A program made the position numbers and the translations under genes. Below are positions 46,960-59,714 of a stretch of DNA of 64,000 nt, in pieces. How positions within the stretch are numbered: position 1 is the stretch's first letter; every line of letters starts with the position of its first letter. The notes under the pieces were generated by a model. That model did no database searches and was not told the origin of the DNA. It worked only from the letters and a program-made list of their open reading frames with translations. This DNA is from Panax quinquefolius (Eukaryota > Streptophyta > Magnoliopsida > Apiales > Araliaceae), in NCBI GenBank assembly GCA_020205615.1, contig CM035156.1:19743128-19807127 (forward strand), read 5' to 3'.

Positions 46960-48411
46960 AAACACATCCCATAATTAAAGGAAGCGTAAATATGTACTAA
47001 TAATGAAAATAAAATTTTAAAAATATTAATTGTGTAAATATTTAATGAAATTGCACTTTTATTGTTATTATATTTTCAAATGTACTATAAAATATAATTG
47101 TTCCTATTTTTTTTACTTAAATGAAAGTACTTGATGAGAATGTGGCAATCATAATAGACCATTTTTATGTTATCAAACCATTTTTATAAGTACATTTATT
47201 TACGCTTCAAATATTTGAGAAAATGTAATATTTTTTTGTTGACATATACCCTATATTAATAATTGTACACCAACCCAACAATCAGTGTAATAGTTCAAAT
47301 GATTCCTTGGGATGATCCGTAAACCTAAACATTTTGTGATCGGATTTTACTTGCAACAATTGTGAAAAGGCTGATAAAATTGTTAAAATATCTCGACTGA
47401 GGATTAGTCCGACTGCGATTAGAAAACCCTACATTATCAAAAATAAATAAATAATAATAATAATTGTAGACCAAAATATGTATTATGAAAATGTAAAGTA
47501 TAGTCCTACAATACATATATTAGAGTGTACAAAATATGTATAGTCCTATAATATATATTGCGATTTTATATTTTAATTTTTTTTTATTGTGAACGTGAAT
47601 AAATTTAATTAGTAATATTTGTACAATATATTTGATACAGTAGACTAATTTTATAATCTTATCATGTATTAATATAATTTCACAAAAAAAAAAAATCACA
47701 ATATATAGCACTCTTTTTAGAATTAAAATGTTGAAATAGGACCGGGACTATTACTACTTTCACCGGCCGAATGGGTGTAAGCGGAGTGGAGTTAATATTC
47801 CCTGAAACTGAGAGCATAATACTAATGTGTATGGTACAAGATGCATGCTTAATGCTGTCCGGGAATTACAAGAGGAAAGAGAAAATTTTCATCAACTTGG
47901 GAGCGGATTGAAAAATCCATTTTTAACCTTATAGTGAAATGCTAATAATAAAAACTTAAATATGGATTAATACCATGAACCTTTTTTTTTTTACTTTGAG
48001 AACTGTCTTTTCAATTAAGAGTTTAAACTTTAATTTTTTTCCACTTTGAGAATTGACTTCTCAATTTTTTAATTAGGAGATTAAACTTTTAATTTTTTTT
48101 TATTTTGGAATTGTCTTTTTAATTTTTTCCATTAGAGGATTAAACTTTTAATTTTTTATGATTACCTCTAATTGATAGTATCACGTCATAAACTTGATTA
48201 TGACGTGACAGCGACACGTGACAAAAAAAATACTTATGTGTAATATTAATTTTCATTTTAACATTGATTCAATTAATTTTTTGTACAGAAAATGATAAAT
48301 ATAGGGCCATTATTAATTTTAAAGTAAATTATTATTATTATAATTTTAATATTATTATTATTATTAATTTTAAAGTAAATTATTATTATTATAATTTTAA
48401 AGTAAATTATT
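46960..48411. other. AT-rich spacer with short repeats
   Basis: No gene is visible. A three-copy repeat of roughly 55-60 bp at about 47985-48170 is built on ACTTTGAGAATTGTC and ATTAGAGGATTAAACTTTTA. A short inverted repeat, CACGTCATAA...TTATGACGTG, lies near 48182-48210. TTATTATTATAATTTTAAAG is repeated at 48320-48410, just before the gypsy-C LTR. Confidence 0.65.
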
Positions 48412-50979
48412 ATTATTATTTCTTTTAATTAGTAAGGGTTGATTTGATTAATGTGGTTAGTTATGGATAAAATGCGTAAATATTTTAAATAAGCAGGTGG
48501 TTATAAAATATTTATTTTTGTCGGAGAATATTCGTTTGGTCGTGGAATATTCTTACTGTCGGAGAATATTCGATGCAATTTTATTTTGTTCTATGTGGGC
48601 CCCATAACTTGAAAGCGATTGGATGAAGAAAACGACAAATATAAGTTGTTTAAAAATAACGGCGTAGTAGTTGTTACCATTAACACCGTTGTTGGAATAC
48701 TATGGTTAAAACACACGATGTCTGGCGTTGTTGCACGAAGAAGACGTGGTATATGCACCAATTATTGAAGGCATTACTCAATAATGGTTACGATAATTAC
48801 TGCTCAATATTTTATTTTATTGATTCAATAATTGTTGCGTTGATATTTTATATTCTCATTGTTGTTTGATAATTTTCATTACACGATATTTTTCATTATC
48901 TGACAATAATTCATATTATCCTAATAATATTATTAGATAAAGATTATTGACAATATCTAGAAAGTTACATGCAAGGAGAGGTTTGGTCATCTAATCATTG
49001 CGCCAAGTAGAAGAGATCCTTATTGGAAAGCCCCTCTATCCCTGAACGTGCCCCATTTGTCGATAATGTGATTATGTAATATTATTTATGAATAATTAAT
49101 TATTGATTTATATGATGAGGAAAATATTGATTTTATGAGGATATAGATGGAGAAAATTTTTAATGTGACAATTGTTGAAAATTAATATTTTATCTTTTTC
49201 GATAAAATAATTCATTTAAATATATTATTTTAATAATATATTAACGATGATATTTTTACAATGAATGTGGGATATATGAGTATATGAGGAGGAAGAGTAT
49301 TTTGTGGCATTAAATGTTTAACACATGTTTTGTGTGTTGGTGGACCTGATTATTAATCAAAAATTTGATTATAGCTTTATAAAATCGTCTGTTTGTGGAT
49401 TTGGGTCAATTTTGTTTGGAATTTGGAAAAACTTTCTTCTCGCAGTTGTAGAGAATTGAATTTCCTATAAAAATTCGGAGATTCAATTTTCTGATAAAAG
49501 AGCTATTTATTATGAATTATTGAAGTTAGAAGTTCAAATAATTAATTTTGGGAGTTTTAGTTAATTATTTTGAGAAAAACGTTTTTTGCAACTAAGTTGG
49601 CCTCACATGTGATTCAAATGGGCTTGAGATCAGTTGTCTAAGGTGGGCTAAGGAAAATGTGAAAAATATATTAATATTATATTCAATTTTCTACGTTGGT
49701 GTTACAAGCATTTTCCTATAAATAGGTGCTTGGGTTAGAATTGAAAATCACACCGTAAACCTGAAGTTTCTCTCTATTTCTCTCTCGATATATTGAGCGT
49801 ATTCTTGTGAGTATACTTTGAGTGTTGTTATACGGTCTGCAAGTTCCTTCAAATTTCAGATCCAGGTTTTCAATCGGCACTGCTCTTTGTGAGGTAAGGG
49901 ATATTATTATTAAAATGATATTATTTCTTTCAATATCATTATGCCGAAGTATTGATCTGGACTTTTAATCAAATTTGGAACTTTTTGTGCCGGAGTTACT
50001 TATTCACGATATCTGACTATTCACGATATCGATACTATTATTCATGAATACGGCACTATTCACAAAAAAATAAAATTTTTCCTTTTCGTCCAAAATATCT
50101 ATTGTGGATACTAGCTTTGATTGTATCCATGTTTTGATCATTCTTGAATTTTACACCACTATGATTATTTATGAGGTATTTTTGGACATGAAAAAAAGTC
50201 AAATACTGAATCCTTAATACTTGTTCTTTTGTTTCACCGGGATTCGTTTTCTTTAAAATATTTTCATCATCCTCACCCTAAATGATGATATTCTTCAATA
50301 TCTTTGGCTGTAGTGCAAAGATGAATGATTTCTTGATGAATATCTTTGGTAGTAGTCTGCAAAGATGAACAGTGTTTAGATGAACATGACTTCTTGATGA
50401 ATATCTTTGGCCGGTAGTGCAAAGATGAATATTTGATTCAAAATGAATATTGATTGATGTTACTGGGGATAAAATAATGATGATGGATCGTTAAATTCAT
50501 AGATATTAGTAGATTTCATCCTCTACGTAACTCTTACATGAATTAATATTTTTTCTTCTTGCGAATATTGCTCTAAAACTTGTTGTTTAATGTATTCTCT
50601 CAGTTTTTCCCTGTTGAAGACTAACGATAATTTGTTGTATATTATCTTAGTCATAATATTCTTTTACCGGGCTAGTTGAGCTCACACTTTTTTCTTTTTT
50701 GTTCCATTTTTCTTCTCGGGGAGGCGAGAATGTAAATGAGTACTAGTACGGGGTATGGAATGAAGGTTCTAGAGAGTTTGTTTAGTAGTCCTCACCATTT
50801 TTATAAAATAATGTATCAATAAATGTGTTGAGGATTTATTGGGTATAGATATTGTCTGTAAGATAATATTTGTATTCAAACTCACGCTTTTCTTGTTGTA
50901 ATAATAAAGTTGTAGTTATTTCGCACCATGTATTGACAACTCGTAATGGGTGATGTATACCTATTTTGGGGGCGTCACA
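48412..50979 (+). repeat. 5' LTR of gypsy-C, truncated at its start
   Basis: Homology to the 3' LTR starts at TATTATTTCTTTTAATTAG. The first 40-odd bases of the 3' LTR (TGTAAGAAGACCCCAAATAA and on) are missing here, replaced by ATT-rich repeats. Three GAATATTC palindromes lie at 48526-48571. The TATA box (TATAAATAG) is at 49717-49725. Three ATATCTTTGG...GTAGTGCAAAGATGAA-type repeats lie at 50290-50430. It ends GGGGGCGTCACA. Confidence 0.88.
48526..48571. promoter_or_regulatory. Cluster of three GAATATTC palindromes in gypsy-C U3
   Basis: GAATATTC occurs at about 48526, 48545 and 48564, spaced 19 bp apart. Each contains GAAnnTTC, the heat shock factor half-site pair. The 3' LTR has a diverged version at 55930-55980. 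Function is inferred, not shown. Confidence 0.5.
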
Positions 50980-50997
50980 GGTTGGTATCGTAGCTTA
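50980..50997 (+). promoter_or_regulatory. Primer binding site of gypsy-C
   Basis: GGTTGGTATCGTAGCTTAG follows the LTR end GCGTCACA. It resembles the complement of the initiator methionine tRNA 3' end, with changes in the AGA part. Confidence 0.8.
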
Positions 50998-51170
50998 GGG
51001 ATATGATCTCCGTGGAGATCGGGGAATAGAACTAGGAGGGAGAGACGAGTAAATCCTTCGCTAGTGTGTCTTACCTAAGCTTATTTGTTAGTTAGTCAAG
51101 ATATATATAGGGATATTATGTGATATATCGATTTCCTTAATTAACCCTTGTTTTATGGCAAAGATTTGAG

Positions 51171-52410
51171 AATGTCGATCGAGAATATTAACAAAGGGAA
51201 ATGAGACCAGTGGAGGAGACGCAGACTCACCAACGAGGAGAGAAACGTCTGACAGTTTGCAATGTTCCTCCCATGTGAACAACACCACCGAAAGCGTGAT
51301 GATGAACGAGGGGATCTTTAGAAGCTTTTTGCGATTCATGCAAAATCAGACGAGGGAGACTCGTGTTCAAAATACAGGAGGAAATGATAGCAATTCACGG
51401 GTTGTCACAACCAAGCAGTTCATAGAGTTGGGACCGCCAGAATTTAAGGGAAAGCCGGATCCGATCATGGCGGAAACATGGGTCAAGCAAATTACCAAGA
51501 TATTCAATGTCTTGGGATGCACGGAGGAACAGAAGGTTCCATTCACCACCTTTATGTTCCGTGGCGAGGCAGACTACTGGTAGGAGTCTGTGAAACGGAC
51601 CCAGCCTACCGCACTTAGCATGTCTTAGGAAACGTTTCAGAAACTTTTCAACGAAAAATACTTTCCTGAAAGTGTTCGTCATATGAAGAAAGTGGAGTTT
51701 ATTAGACTGGAGCAGAATAACATGACGGTGTCCCAGTACGAGGCGAAGTTCGCGGAGTTATCAAGGTTTGCACCTCATTTGGTGGAGAATGAGGAACGTA
51801 TGACGCGGATGTTTCTTAGAGGTTTGAAACCCCTAAGATACGTCGAGATCTCATTTCTCATAAATTTTCTCTATTCGGATGTTGTAAAAGGGCTCAATTA
51901 TTAGAGCAAGATAATGAGTATGCGGTCAACCGAAATGACCCACAACCGAGGATCATACTGGGGATAGCGATCAACAAAACAACGATAACCAAATGGAGAA
52001 AGAAAAGACTTGGACAAAAATGGTAACCACTCTGGTGGTAATCATGGCAATGAAAATAGAAGAAGCGAGTCGGGAGGAGATTTTAAAAAGAGGAGATTTA
52101 ACAACGACCATGTGAAGACGACGATTCCCTAAAAGAATTGGTTCTAAGGGAGGAGAAACGACCACCCATATATTCTATAAATGCGGGAAAGAGGGACATA
52201 TCAGTCCAAACTGCCCACAACAGTTCAAGGTATGCTATAATTGTGGAAAAGAATGACATGTCGCTCGAGATTGTACGGTAGCAAAAACCTAGTTCAATGG
52301 GACGGTGACTCAAAAGATCATCCCGTAAAAAATCAAAGTCAACGGTTCTGGAAGAAGCGTTTGTTGTGGACCGGTCAAAATGTGAGAACCCAAACGAGGT
52401 GATCACGGGT
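51171..52410 (+). pseudogene. gypsy-C gag with zinc knuckles, decayed
   Basis: The likely start is an ATG near 51172, but the frame is broken early. The core gag domain spans about 51400-51860: FIELGPPEFKGKPDPIMAE, TWVKQITKIFNVLGCTEEQK and TTFMFRGEADYW. A stop follows TGG at about 51581, then YFPESVRHMKKVEFIRLEQ and MTVSQYEAKFAELSRFAP continue. A zinc knuckle near 52166 reads CGKEGHISPNC, and a second near 52236 (CYNCGKE) has a stop before its His. This matches Del/Tekay chromovirus gag. The RNA-binding knuckles would package the genomic RNA. Confidence 0.88.
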
Positions 52411-52880
52411 AAGCTATTTATAAATTCTTGCGAAGTTTATACCTTACTTGATCTGGGTCTACCCATTCATTTATCTCTCCCGTTTGTGCTCAACGCTTAA
52501 ACTTGACTCCGAGAAATTAGACTTTGACCTATCTGTGGAAACTCCGTCGGAGAAACTTTCATCACATCCATTTGTTTATAAATCTTGTTTGATTCAAGTT
52601 GGCACCATCACCTTACATTGACAATCTTATCTCTTTAAAGATACTTGCTTTTGATGTGATTTTAGGGATTGATTGGTTAACTACTCATCATGCCAAAATT
52701 GATTGTTTTCGTAAGGTTGTTAGTTTTCATATTCCTAGCCAACCTATTGTACGAATTCAAGCAACTAAACCATTAAAATCAATCACTGTCATATCTAATC
52801 ATAAAGTTATTCGTTTATTGAAAAACGGATGTCAAGCTTTCATAGCTCATGTTATGGATTTGAATAAAGACACGTTAGAT
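52411..52880 (+). pseudogene. gypsy-C aspartic protease, decayed
   Basis: The catalytic motif region reads LLDLGLPIHLSLPF (about 52444-52486). A typical retrotransposon protease has D[ST]G, and here the middle residue is Leu. DVILGIDWLTTHHAKIDC (about 52655-52708) is the conserved second protease motif. A stop separates the two parts. Loss of the Ser/Thr beside the catalytic Asp and the stop indicate it is inactive. Confidence 0.8.
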
Positions 52881-54235
52881 TTGAATAATATTCCTGTTGT
52901 TATTGACTTTCCTGACGTATTTCCTGAAGAACTTCCCGGTCTACCCCTGGAACGTGAAGTTGAATTTTTTATTGATCTTGAACCTGGTACCAAGCCCATT
53001 TCTAAAACCCCATATCGAATGGCTCCTATTGAACTTCAGGAGTTAAAGGTCCAACTACAAGAGCATGCTTGAACATCGGTTTAATTAGGTCCCAAGACAT
53101 CTCCTCGGGGTGCTCTCTGCTTTATTCAGTAAAGAAGAAAGACGGAGTATGCGACTTTGTATTATTGACTATCGACAATTGAACCATGTCACCATCAAGA
53201 ATAGGTATCCTCACCTCGTATTGATGACTGTTTGACCCGATTGCAAGGAGCACAATTCTTTTCAAAGATCGATCTTAGCTTACGATATCATCACCAAGAT
53301 TAGAAGCGAGGATATTCCAAAGACTACCTTCGAGAACTCCTGAGATGCGGGCATTATGAATTCTTAGTCATGTCTTTCAGATTGACTAATGCTCATGCGG
53401 CTTTCATGGATATGATGAACCGAGTATTCAAGAAATATTTGGATCAATTCGTTGTTGTCTTTATTGATGACATCCTCGTATATTCCAAAAGCCGTGAAGA
53501 TCATGAGCACCATTTGAAGCTGGTACTCCAAAGGCTTCGTGAAAACAAGCTTTATGCCAAGTTGAAGAAATGTGAGTTCTGGCTTGAGGAAGTAGCATTC
53601 CTTGGGCACGTGGTGTCGAAACATGGAGTATCTGTTGATCCGTGAAGATTGAAGCAATACAAAGTTAGGAGCAACCAAGTCGGTGGATGAAGTACGTAGC
53701 TTTTTGGGCTTAAATTTGGTTATTATCGGAGATTGTGGAAGGGTTTTCTCGAATCGCTACTCCATTAACCCAGCTAACTCGGAAGGATACAAAATTCGTT
53801 TGGAGCGAAGAATGTGAGAAGAGTTTCCAAGAGCTTAAGAGGAGACTCATTTCGGCACCTGTTCTAACAATACCATCTGGTACGGATGGATTTGTTATCT
53901 CACGCCGATGCTTCGTAAAGGGTTAGGATGTATTCTCATGCAACGTGGGAAAGTCATAGCCTATGCCTCGCGACAACTCAAAGAGTATGAGAGGAATTAT
54001 CCTACTTTCATGATCTAGAGTTAGCGGCCCGATCGTTTTCGCTTAAAGATCTGGAGGCACTATCTATATGGGGAGAAAGTGGAGATATATTCGCACCATA
54101 AAAGCCTCAAATATTTCTTCACACAAAAGGAACTCAACATGCTAAAACGACGTTGGCTCGAGTTGTTGAAAGATTACGACCACACTATTCAATACCATCC
54201 CGGAAAAGCGAACGTGGTAGCCGACGCGCGTTGAG
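52881..54235 (+). pseudogene. gypsy-C reverse transcriptase and RNase H, decayed
   Basis: The RT begins LEREVEFFIDLEPGTKPIS (about 52949), then IIDYRQLNHVTIKNRYP near 53160, [17 protein letters not shown] near 53401, and the active-site motif [11 protein letters not shown] near 53462. It continues with [17 protein letters not shown] to the stop near 53643. RNase H parts include [18 protein letters not shown] (about 53793), [19 protein letters not shown] (about 53925), and [15 protein letters not shown] near 54185. At least five frame changes separate these parts. The enzyme would copy the genomic RNA to DNA and remove the RNA strand. Confidence 0.9.
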
Positions 54236-54279
54236 TAGAAGATCATATGCAGGAACGAATGCGATGATGTCAAGTATAC

Positions 54280-55740
54280 GCATAGAGCCAACTTTAATAG
54301 AAAAAGTTAAGGTTGCTCAAGCTACCGACCCGGAGCTGATGCGTATGAAGAAGAAAGTACAAGAAGGTGTTATTCCGGAAGCGAGAATCGATGAAGAAGG
54401 AATACTTCGAGTCCACCTGCACTCGTGTGTTCCTAACGACTCGATTTGAAGTACAAGATTATGATGGAGGCACACAATACACCATTTGCAATCCATCCCT
54501 AAGTACTAAAATGTATCGTGATCTTCGACATACATTTTGGTGGAACAATATGAAGAGAGAGATTGCAAAGTTTATCTCGATGTGTTTAACTTGTCAACGT
54601 GTAAAGGCGGAGCATCTAGTACCTAAGGGTCCGTTGCAACCACTTGAGATTCCGAAATGGAAGTGGGAACACATTACCATGGATTTCGTTACGGGTCTTC
54701 CTATGGTTTCTCAAGGCATCAATGCTATTTGGGTTATTGTTGATAGATTAACCAAGTCTCCGCTCATTTCTTGCCGATACGGAGACTTATTCCTTGAACG
54801 TCTTGCTTGTATGACGTAGATGAGATTACGAGATTGCATGGCATGCCAAGATCCATAGTTTCAATCGTGACCCAAGATTCACTTCAAGATTTTGGGTTAG
54901 CTTGCAAAAAGCTATGGGCACGGATTTATTTATTCTGCTTTCAAGCATACCATCCTCAAACGGACGGACAATCGAGAGGACTATTCAAACTCTTGAAGAT
55001 CTATTAAGACTCTGTGTCCTAGACTTCAAAGGGAATTGGGATAAGTATTTACCATTGGTGGAATTCTCCTACAACAACAGTTATCAAGCAAGCATTGGTG
55101 TGACCCCATTTGAAGCATTATATGGACGAAAGTGTCGCTCTCCAGTATGTTGGGACGAGGTGGGTGAAGCAACATTGTTGGGACCCGAGTTGGTACGTAT
55201 GACTACGGAAAAGATCTAAATGATTCGACAACGTATACAAACGACACAAGATTGACAAAAGAGTTATGCGGATCTTCATCGAAAGGACGTAGAATTTAGT
55301 ATTGGGGATCATGTACTGTTGCGTGTTTCCCCATGGAAGGGAGTTACAAGATTCGGGAAGAGAGGAAAGCTCAATCCATGATTTATTGGTCCATTTCAAA
55401 TTCTTGACCGAGTAGGTAATGTAGCCTATAGACTCGCGTTACCTCTGAGTATGTCTCGTGTTCATAATGTGTTTCACATATCCGTGCTTTCAAATAAATA
55501 TGTGAAAGACCCGAACCACGTTATTGAGTTAGAACCGACGAGATAGTCAAGACTTAACGTGTATGAAGGTACACTGTCGCCAAGATCTTGGACAGAAGGA
55601 GCATGTCCCTACGTCTGAAGGTCATACCACAAGTTAAAGTTTTGTGGAGGAATCATACTATAGAGGAAATGACACCGGGAATTAGAAACGGAAATGAAAG
55701 CGAGGTATCCTCATCTTTTCAAACACCAGTGTAATGTGAC
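54280..55740 (+). pseudogene. gypsy-C integrase with chromodomain-like tail, decayed
   Basis: The HHCC zinc domain is split over two frames: AHNTPFAIHP near 54470, then STKMYRDLRHTFWW and CLTCQRVKAEH. The DDE core has WEHITMDFVTGLP (first Asp). NRDPRFTSRFW near 54865 has Asn where SDRD has its Asp, and YHPQTDGQS near 54948 and TIERTIQTLEDLLR follow. GPFQILDRVGNVAYRLALP leads to a C-terminal stretch (about 55600-55735) with EMKARYPHLF, the end of a chromovirus chromodomain. Stops and shifts occur throughout. Chromodomain integrases direct insertion to particular chromatin. Confidence 0.88.
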
Positions 55741-55763
55741 GCCAATTTCGAGGACGAAATTTC

Positions 55764-55778
55764 ATAAGAAGAGGAGGT
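55764..55778 (+). promoter_or_regulatory. Polypurine tract of gypsy-C
   Basis: ATAAGAAGAGGAGGT lies immediately before the 3' LTR start TGTAAGAAGACC. Purine tracts in this position prime plus-strand DNA synthesis. Confidence 0.82.
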
Positions 55779-57346
55779 TGTAAGAAGACCCCAAATAATT
55801 AATAAATGAAATTTATTTTCCTCTATTATTTCTTTTAATTAGTAAGGGTTGATTTGATTAATGTGGTTAGTTATGGGAAAATGCGCAAATATTTTAAATA
55901 AGCGGTGGTTATAAAATATTTATTTTTGTTTGGGAATATTCGTTTAGTCGTGAAATATTCTTACCGTCGGGAGAATATTAAATGACCTGCCACGCTCAGC
56001 CGACACCCCTATAACCCATAAAAAAGCGATTGGATGAAGAAAACGATAAATATAAGTTGTTTAAAAATAACGACAGTAGTTATTCAAGTTAACACTATTG
56101 GAATACCCGTGGTTAAAACACGATGTCTGCGTTGTTGCACAAGAAGTACAGATTGCACCAATTATTGAAGGCACTACTCAATAATGGTTACGAATTAATT
56201 CTTTATTCGATTTTTTATTTTATTGATTCAATAATTGTCTGCGTTGATATTTTATATTCATTGTTGTTTCAATAATTGTCATTACACAATATTTTTCATT
56301 ATCGGATCAATAATTCATATTATCCGAATAATATTATTAGATAACATTATTGATAATGTCTAGAAAGTTACATCTAGGAGAGGTTTGGTCATCTAATCAA
56401 GCGCCCAGGTAAGGAGAGATCCTTATTGGAAAGCCCCTCTATCCCAGAACCGTGCGTTTGTCGATAATGTGATTCTATAATATTATTTATGAATAATTAA
56501 TTATTGATTTATATGATGAGGAAAATATTAATTTTATGAGGATATAGATGGAGAAAATTTTAATGTGACAATTGTTGAAAATTAATATTTTATCTCTTTT
56601 CCTCGATAAAATAATTCATTTAAATATATTATTTTAATAATATATTAACGATGATATTTTTACAATGAATGTGGGATATATGAGTATATGAGGAGGAAGA
56701 GTATTTTGTGGCATTAAATGTTTAACACATGTTTTGTGTGTTGGTGGACACAATTATTGATCGAAATTTGATTATAAATTTATAAAATCGCCTGGTTTGT
56801 AGATTTGGGTCAATTTTTGTTTGGAATTTGGAAAAACTTTCTTGTGCAAAGTTGTAGAGAATTGAATTTCCTATAAAAATTCGCGAGATTCGAATTTTCT
56901 GATAAAAGGGCTATTTATTATGAATTATTGAAGTTCCGAAGTTCCGAAATAATTAATTTTTGGGAGTTTTAGTTAATTATTTTGAGAAAAACGTTTTTTG
57001 CAACTAAGTTGGCCTCACATGTGATTCAAATGGGCTGAGATCAGTTGTCTAAGGTGGGCTAAGGAAAATGTGAAAAATATATTAATATTATATTCAATTT
57101 TCTACTTTGGTGTTCTAAGCATTTTCCTATAAATAGGGTGCTTAGGTTAGAATTGAAAATCACACCGTAAACCCAAGTTTCTCTCTATTTCTCTCGATAT
57201 ATTGAGCGTATTCTTGTGAGTATACTTTGAGTGTTGTTATACGGTGCAAGTTCCCTTCATCCCTGTATCCAGTTTTTCAATCAGAAGTACCGTCTTTGTG
57301 AGGTAAGGGATATTATTATTAAAATGATATTATTTCTTTCAATATC
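55779..57346 (+). repeat. 3' LTR of gypsy-C, left part, cut by gypsy-B1
   Basis: It starts TGTAAGAAGACCCCAAATAA and follows the 5' LTR through the TATA box (57128-57136) to TTATTTCTTTCAATATC. There gypsy-B1 begins at 57347, and the 5' LTR continues ATTATGCCGAAG. The remaining 1 kb or so must lie beyond the right edge of the window. Confidence 0.9.
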
Positions 57347-59714
57347 TGTGAGACCCCAGATTTTATCAATAAAGATTTAAATTTTGTCGAAATAATTTTT
57401 TAATATTATGATGTGAATTTGAGATAATATTATAGTTGTGGGTAGTATTCATAAATTTTGCAAAGTATGCAAGTGGTTATATTATATTCGATTGGTCGGG
57501 GAATATTCGATTTAGCAGGGAATATTCGTACAACGGCTCAATCATTGGTGGACCCCACAATAGAATTATTGTCGGATTGAGAAAACGACAAAAATATTTT
57601 ATTGAAATAACTACGGAAGTTTTACCGCTTGATCTTGTTGAACTACTTTCAGTAGTAAAAGTACAATGTCGTGTGGTTGCATAAGAAAGCACACCAAGAT
57701 TGATTATTGATGCTTATGTGAGAAGTCACCGGTTTGATTCCATTATTGTTATTAATAATATGAATTATTATAAATGATAATGACGTTTTGTTTTATTCAG
57801 TATTATTAACGTAATAAAATGTAAACATCTTTTATATAAAATGTAATACTTTATTAAAGTTATTCTATAAATAGAATATATTATATTTTATTATGCATAG
57901 TGTTGCATAGTGTTTTGCGTAGTGTTGCATAGTGTTTGCATAATAAAATGTTTTTATATAAATAGAATATATAATATTTTATTTAAAAGATTTTGCTTTA
58001 AATATGGATGGTCGATTAAAAGTAAATCAATCTGACCGCTCATGGATTAATTACTATGCATTCTATTTTCCTATAAATAAAGCTCATTCCTTCATTATTT
58101 TCTTACTTAATTCACCAAACTCTGAGAGAGAAATTATAGAGAGAAGCTTATAGAGAGAAAATCTATAGAGAGAAAGAAGAAGAGTATTCTCGTACTTCAC
58201 CACTTTGATATCCAAAGTCTCTTTTACTAGTAAGGGGTATTATTTGTTGTACCCGTAAGTGGGTGTTATTCTTTCTTATTCATGAAGAGAACTTCATTAT
58301 TCCATTCATTATTATTCATTGGAATAACTCTTGTAAAAGTGGTATACCTTATACATAACCAAAGATACGCAGATACCCTATACTTGGTGAAATCCTTATG
58401 TTATTCCATTCTTATTTATTCATTGGAATAACTCAGATATCTGAATCCCCTATACTTGGTGATCTTCTTCATTATTCCATTCTTTATTATTATTCATTGG
58501 AATATCCTCGTCTGTGTGTTTTTACACCTTGACCGGTTCCATTGTTTATTATTCAAAGATTTATTATTCATTGGATCATCCTCAGCCGGTGTGAATTTCA
58601 CCCGACCTGGTTCCGTTATTATTATTCTCATTGAATAACTCCGCTCATGCCAAGTACCGCATGCACGGTGATTTCTTTTGTTATTCCATTCTTTATTATA
58701 CCCAAATAGTTAAAACTTTGACTTCTATACTCCATGAAATTAGTAGAATATCCTCGATATTTGCGTTTCATCCAAAGATCTTTTCATGGAAATATTCTTC
58801 CGATCATTCTTGAATTTTACTCTACAAAACAAAGATCTTGTTGACAATTTGGACGTTAATAAATCCTAGAGAAATTAATTCTTGAACTTGTTTTATTGAA
58901 TTATTATATCATTGTCATCATCCTCATGTTTATATTATGTTGAAAGTTATCTTTGCTTACGTGCATAGATGAACTTAGTATGATTATGACCGTGGTTAAT
59001 TCGGTATAATCACGGGCTTGATATAAATGATGTGACAAAAGTCCTAAGTGGCTCAGTAATGCAAATGATGGATAGTTTTGGTATGATTATGACCAGGGTG
59101 ATTCTTATATAGTCATGACCATTGATAATTTGATGAAAATCCTTGATCGTGGTATAGGGATGATTAGATATTATGTTTTATTCATTAAACCGAGTCTTAG
59201 TGATAAAATTGATGAAAACCTTTAAAACCTAAAAGATAGTAGACTTTATTTTCTACTTGACTCTTTTAATGGATTGCACATTCATTATAGCTTAAACCGG
59301 TTGTCTATTGTATTTTATCGGTTTAACACTGTTGAAGGCTAATGATAATTTATTCTGCATTATTTTAGTCATAATATTTCTTACTGGGCTAGTTGAGCTC
59401 ACCCTTTCTTTCACTGTTCTCTTCGGGAAATGAGAATATAGTTGGGACGAGTCGGGAAAAGAGTAATGGTCCCGAAGATAGCATTAGTAGTCCTCACTAT
59501 TCTATTAAATAGTGTGACAATAAATGTAATGAGGACTCCTTGAGTATGGATATTGTCTAAATGACAATATTCCTATTAGAACTCTCAGTTTATGTATTGT
59601 CGCACGTTACATGCGTACCTATGACGATGTATAATTAAGTTTGTATTTGAATTTATGTACCATGTAAAGTGGCGACCCAAGATGGGTGACGATACCTAAT
59701 TTTGGGGGCGTCAC
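57347..59714 (+). repeat. 5' LTR of gypsy-B1, 2.37 kb
   Basis: It starts TGTGAGACCCCAGATTTTAT and ends TTTTGGGGGCGTCAC. Two GAATATTC palindromes lie at 57501 and 57520. The TATA box (TATAAATA) is at 58072-58079, followed by a GAGAGAAA-rich leader. A tandem module based on TTATTCATTGGAATAACTC lies at about 58250-58700. The last 370 bp (from CTGGGCTAGTTGAGCTCAC) resemble the end of the gypsy-C LTR. Confidence 0.92.
57501..57527. promoter_or_regulatory. Paired GAATATTC palindromes in gypsy-B U3
   Basis: GAATATTC at 57501-57508 and 57520-57527 are again 19 bp apart. They are conserved in gypsy-B2 (40070-40108 on minus) and in the right LTR (near 63397-63424). The pattern resembles heat shock elements, but this is inference. 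Confidence 0.5.

Larger units (their letters stand above)
48412..57346 (+). mobile_element. gypsy-C: Tekay/Del-like chromovirus, decayed
   Basis: The 5' LTR (48412-50979) is followed by an iMet-type primer binding site, gag with zinc knuckles, protease, RT, RNase H, integrase and a chromodomain-like C-terminus. A polypurine tract and a 3' LTR (from 55779) complete it. Domain order PR-RT-RH-INT and the integrase tail place it among Ty3/gypsy chromoviruses, best fit Tekay/Del. The 3' LTR is interrupted at 57346 by gypsy-B1, so its end lies outside the window. The 5' LTR lacks about its first 40 bp, so the target duplication cannot be tested. All genes contain stops or frameshifts. Confidence 0.92.
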
